Shown: positions 1-7,091 of the stretch, in pieces
Position numbering within the stretch: the first letter of the stretch is position 1
Layout: each line of letters opens with the position of its first letter
Assembly: GCA_018375265.1 (NCBI GenBank)
Contig: JAHADO010000004.1
Coordinates: forward strand, 1 to 22,228
Origin: Campylobacter concisus
GTDB taxonomy: Bacteria; Campylobacterota; Campylobacteria; Campylobacterales; Campylobacteraceae
Direction of reading: 5' to 3'
Length of the DNA: 22,228 nucleotides
Notes under the pieces: model-generated
What the model was told of the DNA's origin: nothing
The model's input: only the letters and a program-made list of their open reading frames with translations
Databases searched by the model: none
Program-made: the position numbers and the translations under genes

Positions 1-344
1 GCTTTGATACTTTAAAGAAGTTACTTATGGATATGGAAGCTTCTGAAGCTTCTTATATTATTTGTCAAAATTTTTTGGTTCTTCAGACTAATTATGCTAA
101 TTTACTTCCGCCTATCCCAAAAAATGATGTTTGCATTGCTGAATATCAATTAATGGATAACCCAAATTCTTTAAATGAAGCTATTAATTATTTAGATCGT
201 CAATTTTGTTTTAATGATTTTCTAAAGGCTTTTTTATCTTCAAAAGCTACCTTTGAAGCAAAATTTTATAATTCTAATGGTTCTTTGCAAAAAACTAAAC
301 GTTATAATCAGTATAACCGCCCAGCTTGCACCTTATTAAGATAA
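1..344 (+). CDS. C-terminal part of an unidentified prophage protein (5' end outside window)
   Basis: The reading frame is open from the first bases of the window to a TAA at 342-344, so the ATG at 27 is probably internal and the gene begins further left. The visible part is about 113 residues and ends in a basic tail (KRYNQYNRPACTLLR). I recognise no family. Its codons end in T much more often than those of the chromosomal genes further right, a trait shared with the genes at 749-2686. This suggests it belongs to the same phage-like element. It sits just before a hairpin-rich gap that resembles a phage replication origin, so a replication protein is one possibility, but nothing in the residues proves it. 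Confidence 0.6.
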   Translation, partial: FDTLKKLLMDMEASEASYIICQNFLVLQTNYANLLPPIPKNDVCIAEYQLMDNPNSLNEAINYLDRQFCFNDFLKAFLSSKATFEAKFYNSNGSLQKTKRYNQYNRPACTLLR

Positions 345-371
345 ATTTATTCTCGTTTCTGTCTTCTATTC

Positions 372-412
372 AAACACGGCATCACCACCGCTCTGCGGTG
401 TGTGCCGTGTTT
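372..412 (+). repeat. Stem-loop 1 after the first gene
   Basis: AAACACGGCA (372-381) pairs perfectly with TGCCGTGTTT (403-412). Inside it, CACCGC (386-391) pairs with GCGGTG (395-400) around a TCT loop. A pyrimidine-rich tract follows. It lies 27 bases after the stop at 344, so it could be a terminator or part of a phage origin. Confidence 0.65.
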
Positions 413-492
413 CCCCTTTCTTCCCCCTAAGCCTGCTTTTTATCTTTTGGTCTTTACCCTTTACCGATCCTTTTCCCTGCTTAATTGATTTC

Positions 493-580
493 GTTTGCGT
501 TGTGGCGTTAGTTTTCTGCTAATGGCTTGAAAGAACTTCAAATTTATAGTTTCTTTTTAGCTAGCTAACGCCACGCAAAC
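493..580 (+). repeat. Stem-loop 2, 16-bp stem with a 3-base bulge
   Basis: Bases 493-511 (GTTTGCGT, then a TGT bulge, then GGCGTTAG) pair with CTAACGCCACGCAAAC at 565-580. The loop is about 53 bases. This is the longest inverted repeat in the window and is not followed by a T-run, which argues against a simple terminator. Confidence 0.65.
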
Positions 581-585
581 ACATC

Positions 586-630
586 GCGGACGAAAACCGC
601 TAGCGGTTTGAGCGTCGCTGAAGCGTCCGC
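586..630 (+). repeat. Stem-loop 3 with nested palindrome
   Basis: GCGGACG (586-592) pairs with CGTCCGC (624-630). Nested inside is a perfect 16-base palindrome, AAACCGCTAGCGGTTT (594-609). AGCG/CGCT at 611-619 can form a further small stem. The local GC content is far above the surroundings. Confidence 0.65.
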
Positions 631-679
631 TTAATATATTCTTAATTATTTAACTTCTTCTTTTCTGCTTAATATTCTC

Positions 680-700
680 TTGTTTAAAACGTTTTAACAA
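680..700 (+). promoter_or_regulatory. Palindrome upstream of the prophage gene cluster (possible operator)
   Basis: TTAAAACGTTTTAA at 684-697 is a perfect palindrome. With one bulged T the symmetry extends to TTGTT...AACAA. It lies about 50 bases before the ATG at 749. A repressor or activator site for the downstream operon is plausible, but no partner protein is visible. Confidence 0.3.
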
Positions 701-748
701 AAAAAACAAATCGAAAAAGTCTAAATGACGAGAAAGGATATAAAAAGA

Positions 749-1096
749 ATGTTAAGACAACAAATTGACGGACTTTATTCAAAAAGTCTTGTTTTTTCAA
801 CTGGTAGCGACGAAAGTGCTTTGTTGCCACTTCTTGCGGGCAAAGTAGAAACATATTCGTCTTTTTTTGAAGGTGGTACGGCTGTAAGCGTTACTCCAAA
901 CCCATTAAATCGCAAAAGTGTTATTGTTGGTGCAAAAACTCCAACAGGTAGAGTTTCAACTATGATAACTATTCCACACGTTAAGCAAAGTTATATGTAT
1001 CAAAATTTTGTAGCAGATTTTAAAAACAATCTTAATGCTAGTTTTGATGACACGACTAAATGCGATTACGTTACTTTGAAATTTGATAGGCTATAA
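749..1096 (+). CDS. Hypothetical prophage protein, about 115 aa
   Basis: I do not recognise this protein. It starts with a basic stretch (MLRQQIDGLYSK) and is otherwise a mixed soluble-looking sequence ending CDYVTLKFDRL, with no signal peptide or membrane segment. Two starts are possible. The ATG at 725 (123 aa) has no ribosome-binding site. The ATG at 749 has AAAGGA (733-738) ten bases upstream, so I prefer it. It is the first gene after the hairpin region and is followed after ten bases by the next gene, which suggests one transcript down to the endolysin. Codons end strongly in T. A small DNA-binding or structural phage protein is possible, but this is a guess from position only. Confidence 0.65.
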   Translation: MLRQQIDGLYSKSLVFSTGSDESALLPLLAGKVETYSSFFEGGTAVSVTPNPLNRKSVIVGAKTPTGRVSTMITIPHVKQSYMYQNFVADFKNNLNASFDDTTKCDYVTLKFDRL

Positions 1097-1106
1097 GGAG
1101 TAAAAA

Positions 1107-1445
1107 ATGGCTGAAAAAGTTTTAATTAAAAATACAATAAATGGTAGAACTTATAGTTTTTCTCTTCCTTGCTCTGGTGCTGAAAGTCAAACTTTTTGCG
1201 ATAACGCTCTTGAAGGTACTTATCATATTCTTTACAGAGATGCCGAGCAAGGTAATTCAAATGAGCCTAGTGTTATTGAATATACTATTACTGGTAAAAA
1301 TCAAGCAGGTCATAAGGCTACATTTAGCTTTTATTCAAAACCTAGCATCGATGAAGCTCAGGTAAAAACGGCTCTTGCTGGTAAAACATTTAACGGCGTT
1401 AAATTTGATGATATTTATATCATTGGCGCAAGAACTGTTAAATAA
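1107..1445 (+). CDS. Hypothetical prophage protein, 112 aa
   Basis: The start has a strong ribosome-binding site (AAGGAG at about 1096-1101, before ATG 1107). The protein has no signal peptide or membrane segment. It looks beta-rich (alternating patterns such as NGRTYSFSLPC and SVIEYTITGKN) and has two cysteines in its first third. No family is recognised. The stop overlaps the next start as TAATG at 1443-1447, which indicates translational coupling to the spanin-like gene. T-ending codons dominate, as in its neighbours. A structural or accessory phage protein is the most natural reading, but no function can be assigned. Confidence 0.7.
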   Translation: MAEKVLIKNTINGRTYSFSLPCSGAESQTFCDNALEGTYHILYRDAEQGNSNEPSVIEYTITGKNQAGHKATFSFYSKPSIDEAQVKTALAGKTFNGVKFDDIYIIGARTVK

Positions 1446-1831
1446 TGTTTTCTCTTTTAAATCATAGATCTCTAATTAGTAGGGGGCTAATTATTCACAT
1501 TTTCGCTTATTCAACTTTAGTTTTATATATATTTTTTCTTAGAAGTAGCATTAATGATCTTGAAACTGAAGCAACTAAATTAAAAGCTGATCTAACTGTT
1601 GAAAAGCTTAATACTCAAAACGCTTTTTTAATCATTGATAATCAAAATTCTAAAATCGAGCAATTAAAAATCGATAGTGAAAAACTTTCTTTAAAAAATA
1701 GCTCACTAAGTCAAGAATTAAATAAACGTTTCAATGAAATTAAATTACCTAGCAATAGTGATTATTGTGAAAAAATGAAGTTTTATGATAATTTGCTTTT
1801 GGAGCTCAACAATGACTACTATAAGAAATAA
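1445..1831 (+). CDS. Putative inner-membrane spanin subunit (Rz-like), 128 aa
   Basis: One N-terminal transmembrane segment (about residues 14-32) is followed by a long predicted coiled coil (about 35-97, rich in K, E, L, N and Q), so the bulk of the protein would lie in the periplasm. This is the layout of phage i-spanins (Rz), which join an outer-membrane lipoprotein to disrupt the outer membrane at the end of lysis. The lipoprotein gene that begins inside its 3' end at 1812 matches the classic overlapping Rz/Rz1 arrangement. A holin candidate and an endolysin follow directly. I see no sequence signature specific to a known Rz, so the call rests on architecture and context. Confidence 0.7.
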   Translation: MFSLLNHRSLISRGLIIHIFAYSTLVLYIFFLRSSINDLETEATKLKADLTVEKLNTQNAFLIIDNQNSKIEQLKIDSEKLSLKNSSLSQELNKRFNEIKLPSNSDYCEKMKFYDNLLLELNNDYYKK

Positions 1832-2051
1832 AATTTACTTTTTTATCTTTCTCTCTTATATTGTGTTATTTGTTGGCTGTTCTGCTAAAACTCCGCAAAC
1901 TACTATCCAAAAGGTCTATATTCCTATAAAGTGTGACGTAAAGCTTCCTAAAAAGCCTTTGTTTAATCCAGCTGATCCAGACAGCTTAAAGGGACTTATA
2001 ATTTATTATATTCAGATAGAAAATTTATTAAAAGGATGTATAAATGGATAA
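1812..2051 (+). CDS. Putative outer-membrane spanin lipoprotein (Rz1-like), 79 aa
   Basis: The start is the ATG at 1812, with GGAG at 1801-1804. Residues 6-22 form a hydrophobic signal, and Cys23 follows Phe-Val-Gly in a lipobox-like position (LFVGC). The mature part is short and contains several prolines (KLPKKPLFNPADPD), like Rz1 o-spanins. The gene overlaps the preceding coiled-coil gene by 20 bases in another frame and the following gene by 8 bases. An out-of-frame lipoprotein overlapping an Rz-type gene is characteristic of phage spanin pairs. A generic phage lipoprotein is the alternative. Confidence 0.7.
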   Translation: MTTIRNKIYFFIFLSYIVLFVGCSAKTPQTTIQKVYIPIKCDVKLPKKPLFNPADPDSLKGLIIYYIQIENLLKGCING

Positions 2052-2343
2052 TTTTAATAAAGATGATGATTATTTAATCGTTGTTTTTATTATAGGCTTT
2101 ATTGCTTCTATTCTAAATTTAGATCACGTCGATTTTAAAAAGACAAAGTATAAAATTCTTTCATTGCTTTTTAGTTCTCTTAGCTCTATGTTTCTTTGCT
2201 GGATAAGCTATGAAATATTTTTTTATTTTTTAAATACTTTTAAGGTTTCTCTTGCTCTTAGTGGCTTCGTTTCTTGGCGTGGCACTGAGTGGATAAATTC
2301 AATAATCGATAGAGCTATCAATAAAAAGCTTGAAAAGGAGTAA
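2044..2343 (+). CDS. Putative phage holin, 99 aa
   Basis: This small protein has three predicted membrane segments (about residues 10-27, 38-63 and 67-80) and a charged C-terminal tail (INKKLEKE). The ending GFVSWRGTEWINSIIDRAINKK resembles C-termini of holins with a glycine-containing third helix followed by a basic tail. Holins form lesions in the inner membrane that let the endolysin reach peptidoglycan, or trigger its activation. The gene starts at an ATG preceded by AAAGGA (2031-2036) and overlaps the lipoprotein gene by 8 bases. The M15-type endolysin starts 4 bases after its stop. The call rests on size, topology and position in the lysis cassette. Confidence 0.7.
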   Translation: MDNFNKDDDYLIVVFIIGFIASILNLDHVDFKKTKYKILSLLFSSLSSMFLCWISYEIFFYFLNTFKVSLALSGFVSWRGTEWINSIIDRAINKKLEKE

Positions 2344-2347
2344 AAAT

Positions 2348-2686
2348 ATGACACTTGGCGAAAATCAAGAAGCGTTCATGCGTGACGTTGAAAAGCTTTT
2401 GAACTATCTTCATATCAACGGCTATTCTGTTAGGGGTGGCGAGCTTGAAAGGACACAAGCCCAACAAGAAATATACTATAATACTGGCAAAAGCAAGACG
2501 ATGCAATCAAATCATTTAAAACGTTGTGCTATTGATCTTCATATTTTTAAAAATAGTGTATGGCTTCAATCTAAGCAAGATTTACAAGAAATAGGCAATT
2601 ATTGGGAGAGCCTAAATAGTCTTAATCGTTGGGGTGGCAATTTTACTTCTTTTCTTGATACACCACACTTTGAAAGAAATTGTTAA
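2348..2686 (+). CDS. Endolysin, M15-family (VanY/L,D-peptidase-like) metallopeptidase, 112 aa
   Basis: The start is the ATG at 2348, with AAGGAG at 2335-2340. The zinc-site motifs of M15 peptidases are visible: SNH-x4-A-x-D with His56 and Asp63, and the C-terminal WGGNF...DTPHFE block with His107 as third ligand. A YY-x-G-K-S-type stretch lies just before the first motif. These enzymes cut peptide stems of peptidoglycan, and short single-domain members serve as phage endolysins. There is no signal peptide, so export depends on a holin, consistent with the gene just upstream. Length is short but includes all motifs. It is the last gene of the phage-like block. Confidence 0.88.
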   Translation: MTLGENQEAFMRDVEKLLNYLHINGYSVRGGELERTQAQQEIYYNTGKSKTMQSNHLKRCAIDLHIFKNSVWLQSKQDLQEIGNYWESLNSLNRWGGNFTSFLDTPHFERNC

Positions 2687-2800
2687 ATGTTCTTGACATT
2701 TATCTTAAAATCTAGGTCTCGCAAAGCTTGCCACTAAAATCAGAGCCGAAATTACTCGCTCATGATATTTTAAAATTTGATAGACAGTCACTTAGCGCGG
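2687..2800. other. Short gap between prophage block and chromosomal genes; possible attachment-site region
   Basis: The endolysin (+) and the dynamin-like gene (-) converge here. No hairpin terminator or tRNA is visible. A TTGACA (2693-2698) is present without a convincing -10. If the left block is a prophage, its right end should fall in or near this gap, but the left end is outside the window and no repeat can be matched. Confidence 0.3.
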
Positions 2801-4633
2801 TTAATTTAATATCACCGAACTCTCTTGCAGTTTTTCTAGCTTTAAAATTTGCTCATTTGGTTTTGCTTTTAGGCGCTCAAGCATCGCTATTTTTTGGGCG
2901 TAAATTTCATTAAATTCGGTCTTTATGTCAAGCAAAGTTTTATTTAAAAAAGAGTTATTTGAGCACATAAGATCGTCAAATTCATAAAGGCTAAAGGCAT
3001 TTAGCATGCGCTCATAAACCTCTTTTGCGCTTGGGATATAAAGTGGCGTGCCCATTTGCAGGTGCGAATTTAGCGAGTTTTCGATCTTTTGCTTTAGAAA
3101 ATAAACCGCAAGCTTAAGCGCATTTTCGTAGTTTGACGCAACCTTTACGTCAAGCTTTTCAAAAAAGAGCGATATCTTTTGCGTCGCCTTAAATTTGGCA
3201 TTTTCATACTCTCTTAAGAAATTCTCATAGGTCCTGCCAGCGTAGATGTTTATCGATTTTGTCTCGTAGTTTGAGGCAAACTCATCAAATGGATTAAAGC
3301 TCTCATAGCGAGATTTATAAACGAAAAGCTCATCTTCTAAACTTTTATAAAGCTCATCAAAAGCCGATATGATCTCATTTTCAAGCTCTTTTAGATCTCT
3401 TTTGTAGCGTTTAAAAAATTTAGAAAAAACGACGTCTTCGTAGATGAGCTTTGAAAAGACCTCGTCCGTGTCAAGGCTTATCATTTCAAAATTTTCGCGC
3501 TTATAAATTTCTTTGTTTAAAAGCGTCTTTGTTGGGTTAAATTTTGTCCTAGAAAATGACTTAAGCAGCTTAAAAACTTCATCACTCGCAAGCTTTATAG
3601 CCTCGCTCATATCGCTGTATCGCATGGCGATTTTAGGCTTAAACTCCTCTTTTATCGCCTCTAGTTTTTCTTCAAGCGTGGCATTAAATTTATCTAAAAT
3701 TTCACCAGCTGCATTATAAACTTTAAGACGGTTTTCTTGCTCACTAATTAAAAAATCTACTATCTTTTTAGCCCTTGCTCTTGTGAAATTTTCTTTAAAG
3801 TTTGCGTTTAAAAACGCCTCTTTTACAGCACTTAGCGCTTTGGCAAAATTTGAGCTTTCTAACTCACTCTTGTTTTCATTTGTGATGCCAAGGAGTGCTT
3901 GCTTTGACGAGATGGCGATGATATCTTCAAAAAGCTCGCCGTAAGTTTGCCTAGCGTGCTTTAGCAAACTTTCAAGCTCGTCCTTGCTAAGCTTGTCTTT
4001 TTGGTTGATGAAGCAAAGCGCTTTTAGATCGTTTATCCTTAAAATTTCTTCTACGCTTTCAAGCTCACTAGCCTTTGCTGCGTTGTTTGCAAGGCTTAGC
4101 CAGATCGCGCCACAGACCTTTTTTAGCGTATTTTTGGTCTCTTTTGTGTCGGCATCTCTTAGTGAGTTTAGCCCGGGTGTGTCGATGAAATTTACCTCTT
4201 TTAAAATTTCACTTGGCGCATAAAGCGTCATGCTTTTTATCTGCTCACTCATGGCATTTAGCTCGCCAAGCTCGCTACTAGCTAGCAGGCTCTCGCTACC
4301 GTTTGTAAATTTCACGCTAAGAAGTGGCATCTTCGCAAATTTTAGCCGCACGGCTTTAGCGGTGACTGGTGTGAGGCCTGAGGGCAGGACGTCTGCGCCA
4401 AGAAGTGCGTTTAGGAAGGTTGATTTGCCACTTGAAAACTGGCCGATAACGGCGATGAGAGGCGGTTCATTTAACGTGTCGATTAGTAAATTTAGGCTCT
4501 CTTTTATCTCATCGCTTGCGTGCAGGCTTGGATCATTTAGCTCATTTGCTAGCCTTGCTAGCTCACCTTTAAAGTCGCTTGTAAAAACCTTAAAATACCT
4601 TGCCTTATAGGCATTTATAAACTCGTTAAACAT
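2801..4633 (-). CDS. Dynamin-like GTPase, DLP2-type, 610 aa
   Basis: This is a large GTPase with the dynamin order of motifs: P-loop GQFSSGKS (64-71), a G2 threonine in GLTPVTAKA (about 86-94), DTPG (151-154) and an NQKD G4-type motif (210-213). A long helical C-terminal part rich in K, E and L follows. It overlaps the upstream dynamin-like gene by 8 bases, so the two are translated together. The pair corresponds in layout to the Campylobacter jejuni DLP1/DLP2 pair (Cj0411/Cj0412), whose products form hetero-tetramers able to tether membranes (established knowledge recalled, not searched). The start codon has GGGGAG about 8 bases upstream. Membrane remodelling or repair is the likely role, and the exact cell function is uncertain. 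Confidence 0.88.
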   Translation of the reverse strand: MFNEFINAYKARYFKVFTSDFKGELARLANELNDPSLHASDEIKESLNLLIDTLNEPPLIAVIGQFSSGKSTFLNALLGADVLPSGLTPVTAKAVRLKFAKMPLLSVKFTNGSESLLASSELGELNAMSEQIKSMTLYAPSEILKEVNFIDTPGLNSLRDADTKETKNTLKKVCGAIWLSLANNAAKASELESVEEILRINDLKALCFINQKDKLSKDELESLLKHARQTYGELFEDIIAISSKQALLGITNENKSELESSNFAKALSAVKEAFLNANFKENFTRARAKKIVDFLISEQENRLKVYNAAGEILDKFNATLEEKLEAIKEEFKPKIAMRYSDMSEAIKLASDEVFKLLKSFSRTKFNPTKTLLNKEIYKRENFEMISLDTDEVFSKLIYEDVVFSKFFKRYKRDLKELENEIISAFDELYKSLEDELFVYKSRYESFNPFDEFASNYETKSINIYAGRTYENFLREYENAKFKATQKISLFFEKLDVKVASNYENALKLAVYFLKQKIENSLNSHLQMGTPLYIPSAKEVYERMLNAFSLYEFDDLMCSNNSFLNKTLLDIKTEFNEIYAQKIAMLERLKAKPNEQILKLEKLQESSVILN

Positions 4634-6713
4634 TTTCTAACTCCCCTAAAAGCGAGCAAATTTCATCTTGCAAGGCGGATTTTTCTTTTAGTTTTAAAAG
4701 CGAGTTTTGATTTTGTAAATTTAGCTCATCTAGCTTGCTATTTAGCGCGTCAAGTCTTTTATTTAGCGCCTCTTTTTGCGCCGTCTCATAGGCCTTTACT
4801 CGTTTTTCTAGCTGCTCTTTTTCGTGCCTGACTAAAATTTCGCAAAAGTGCGAGATATTCTTATCTTTAAAAAGATTTTCTCTTAAATTTAAAAGCGCCT
4901 CGTTAGGCTCATTTTTACTTGAAATTTTAGCTCTAAATGCAGCTAAAAGCTCGCTAAATTCAAGCTTTACGCCCATTTGCTCTAAAAAGTCATTTATGCT
5001 AAAAACATCGCTTTTACTCACCTCAAAGCCCTCAAAACTTAAAGCTATATTTTGCTCGCACGATCTTGTTTGCACCAAAGTTTCATTTCTAGCCTCTCTC
5101 ATAAGTGCCATCACACCGTCACGAAGCGTCGTTTTTGCTATTTGCTCTAGGCGCTCTAAATTTAAGCTTTGCTTTTTGTTTTTGCAGTAATTTATATCAT
5201 TTTTTATCTTCTCATTTAAATTTTGCAAAAGCGTCTCAAGCCCCATTTTATAGATATTTTTGGTGTTGCTACTTTCAAGTTTTGCGAGCTCATTTTGAGT
5301 TAGGCTTTCAAGTTTGGAGAAATTTTCACTAAGTGCGTTTTTAACGTTTGCCTGCTCATTTTGAAGCTTTTTAAGCTCCATTTCATAGGCTTTGAGTGAC
5401 AAAATTTCAGCCTTAGTAGTTCCAAGCTTGCTATTTAGGATATTTTTTAGCTCCTTTTGATACGAGCTTAAGACAAGGGCTGATTTTTTAGAATCTTTGC
5501 CAAAAAGCACCTCGTAAAGATAGTCTTTAAACTCCTCTACACCGCTATTTGCAGCACCTTCTAAGTAGCTTTTTGCACTAAGCGCAAAATAATCAATCTC
5601 AACGCCATTTATCTGCTCGCCGATCGCTTTTTTAGTGTAGTTTAGCGTCTCGTTTAGCTCTTTGGCGCTTAGCTCGTCAGCGTGAGTTAGCACCACTGCG
5701 AGCCTTACGATATGTGAGTTTTCGAGGCATTTTTTTAAAAACAGCACGTCCTTTTGCGTGGCACTTTGTGAGGCGTTCATGAGGTGAGCTAAAAGGTCGC
5801 ACTCTCTCATAAAATTTGTAGTGATCTGCTCTCTTAAAACCACCGCATCATCGATACCTGGGGTGTCTATGATGCAGACATTGTCCTTTAAAAGCTCCAA
5901 GTCGTCATAAAGCTCGACACTTTTTACAAGATTTGCCGTTTTTGAGCTTGAAGAGGTATAGTTTTTTATCTCATCTATGCCGATATCTACGCTTTTGCTT
6001 GGTAAATTTTCGCTTGTCAAGCCAAGTGCTGCAAGCTCATCAATGCTGTAAAAATTTACCCTTGCATGGCTATCTTTATCGTGCTTTAAAATAGTTAAAT
6101 TTATCGTCTCTGGCACGTTTGAAGCGCCAAGGACGGACTTGTTTAAAAGGGCGTTTAAAAGGGTTGATTTGCCAGAGTTTATGACGCCACTTGCAGCTAT
6201 GTTAAAAAGTGTTTCATTTGATCTTTTTTTAGCCACCACAAGCGCTTCTAAAAAGGTTTTTTCATTATCAAGCAAACTGGCTTTTTCGTTTATCTCGTTT
6301 AAAAAGTCTAGGTTTTTATGAAAGTGATCTTTAGGCTTTGTATGAGAAATTTTAGCCTCATTAGCGCCTTTGTTTTTGCTTATGATCTTTTCTAAAAAGG
6401 TAAATTTCTCATCATCTATGATCTTTTCGCTGCGCAATATTGCTAGGTATTTTAATATCTCATCGCTTGAAATTTTGGCCTCATTTAGTGCCTTAAGAGT
6501 CGCAAGCTGCGCACTTTGTATGCTAAATATATCAAGCTCTATTTTAAGCCTTTTTAGCACCGCTCTAAACTCATCAAGCGCCATAAATTGATCTAAATTT
6601 CTCTCATCGCAAACTAAAAGAAGAGCTAGCAGATCTGGGCAAAACGGCACGCTAGCAGCAGCGTTTGTATAAATTTTATTTGTACGCCAAGCCTGTTTTA
6701 AAAACTCATCCAT
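4626..6713 (-). CDS. Dynamin-like GTPase, DLP1-type, 695 aa
   Basis: An N-terminal helical region of about 130 residues precedes the GTPase domain: P-loop GVINSGKS (176-183), switch region with PETINLT (201-207), DTPG (283-286) and THAD G4 motif (343-346). The rest is strongly helical and coiled-coil-like (about 390-690), ending in a QNQNSLLKLKEK-type helix. The extra N-terminal segment compared with its downstream partner matches DLP1 of the Campylobacter pair. It is the promoter-proximal gene of a two-gene operon. AT-rich sequence upstream (about 6725-6760) offers several TAAAAT-like -10 candidates on this strand, but the ribosome-binding site is weak. It is expected to work together with the DLP2-type partner at membranes. 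Confidence 0.88.
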   Translation of the reverse strand: MDEFLKQAWRTNKIYTNAAASVPFCPDLLALLLVCDERNLDQFMALDEFRAVLKRLKIELDIFSIQSAQLATLKALNEAKISSDEILKYLAILRSEKIIDDEKFTFLEKIISKNKGANEAKISHTKPKDHFHKNLDFLNEINEKASLLDNEKTFLEALVVAKKRSNETLFNIAASGVINSGKSTLLNALLNKSVLGASNVPETINLTILKHDKDSHARVNFYSIDELAALGLTSENLPSKSVDIGIDEIKNYTSSSSKTANLVKSVELYDDLELLKDNVCIIDTPGIDDAVVLREQITTNFMRECDLLAHLMNASQSATQKDVLFLKKCLENSHIVRLAVVLTHADELSAKELNETLNYTKKAIGEQINGVEIDYFALSAKSYLEGAANSGVEEFKDYLYEVLFGKDSKKSALVLSSYQKELKNILNSKLGTTKAEILSLKAYEMELKKLQNEQANVKNALSENFSKLESLTQNELAKLESSNTKNIYKMGLETLLQNLNEKIKNDINYCKNKKQSLNLERLEQIAKTTLRDGVMALMREARNETLVQTRSCEQNIALSFEGFEVSKSDVFSINDFLEQMGVKLEFSELLAAFRAKISSKNEPNEALLNLRENLFKDKNISHFCEILVRHEKEQLEKRVKAYETAQKEALNKRLDALNSKLDELNLQNQNSLLKLKEKSALQDEICSLLGELENV

Positions 6714-7091
6714 AAAGACTCTTTTTGTTGATATTTTAGGATTTTATTAAATTTTTACTTATGAAGCTATCAATCAAAGTTGCAAAGAATATTTAAAAAG
6801 ACTATTTGAATAGTAGGCAAAAAAAGCTTTGATGCAAATGGTTTTAGGGCACTGTTTGGATGCTCTATACTCGCAGGTTAAGAGGCATCTTATTTTTGGC
6901 AATATGTGCTGCATTAAAAAGAGCTTCATACAACTAAAAAAGTAGTCAAAAAGAAGTAGTGAGTTTTGGTTACAAGTAAAATACGGCTATAACTTGCAAA
7001 ATAGCGACTTTACTCTTATTCAAATGAACTAGAGCATGTTTTTAAAATGTAATACTTTTAAACTTAAAGATATTTATTTTAGTAGTAAAAT
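6714..7091. other. Intergenic gap with decayed coding-like sequence
   Basis: No intact gene is present. On the + strand, 6834-6947 is a 37-codon open stretch starting with ATG, and neighbouring frames carry short peptide-like stretches interrupted by stops (for example SFGYK, NTAITCKIATLLLFK). The texture is that of a degraded gene rather than random AT-rich spacer. I cannot name the parent. The left end, next to 6713, should hold the promoter of the dynamin-like operon. Confidence 0.35.

Larger units (their letters stand above)
345..748. other. Hairpin-rich, pyrimidine-rich intergenic region, candidate phage origin/packaging region
   Basis: This gap has no convincing gene. It contains three GC-rich inverted repeats (372-412, 493-580, 586-630) in an otherwise AT-rich neighbourhood. 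A pyrimidine-rich run lies between the first two (about 411-480), and a TTAAAACGTTTTAA palindrome lies at 684-697. Such clustering of stems between a gene end and a gene start is typical of the intergenic region of single-stranded DNA phages, where replication origin and packaging signals lie. That role is inference; the structures are directly visible. Confidence 0.5.

Noticed and set aside
4230..4610. 126-codon frame on the + strand within the dynamin-like gene
   Set aside because: It lies entirely opposite a motif-rich GTPase domain; no ribosome-binding site or family features.
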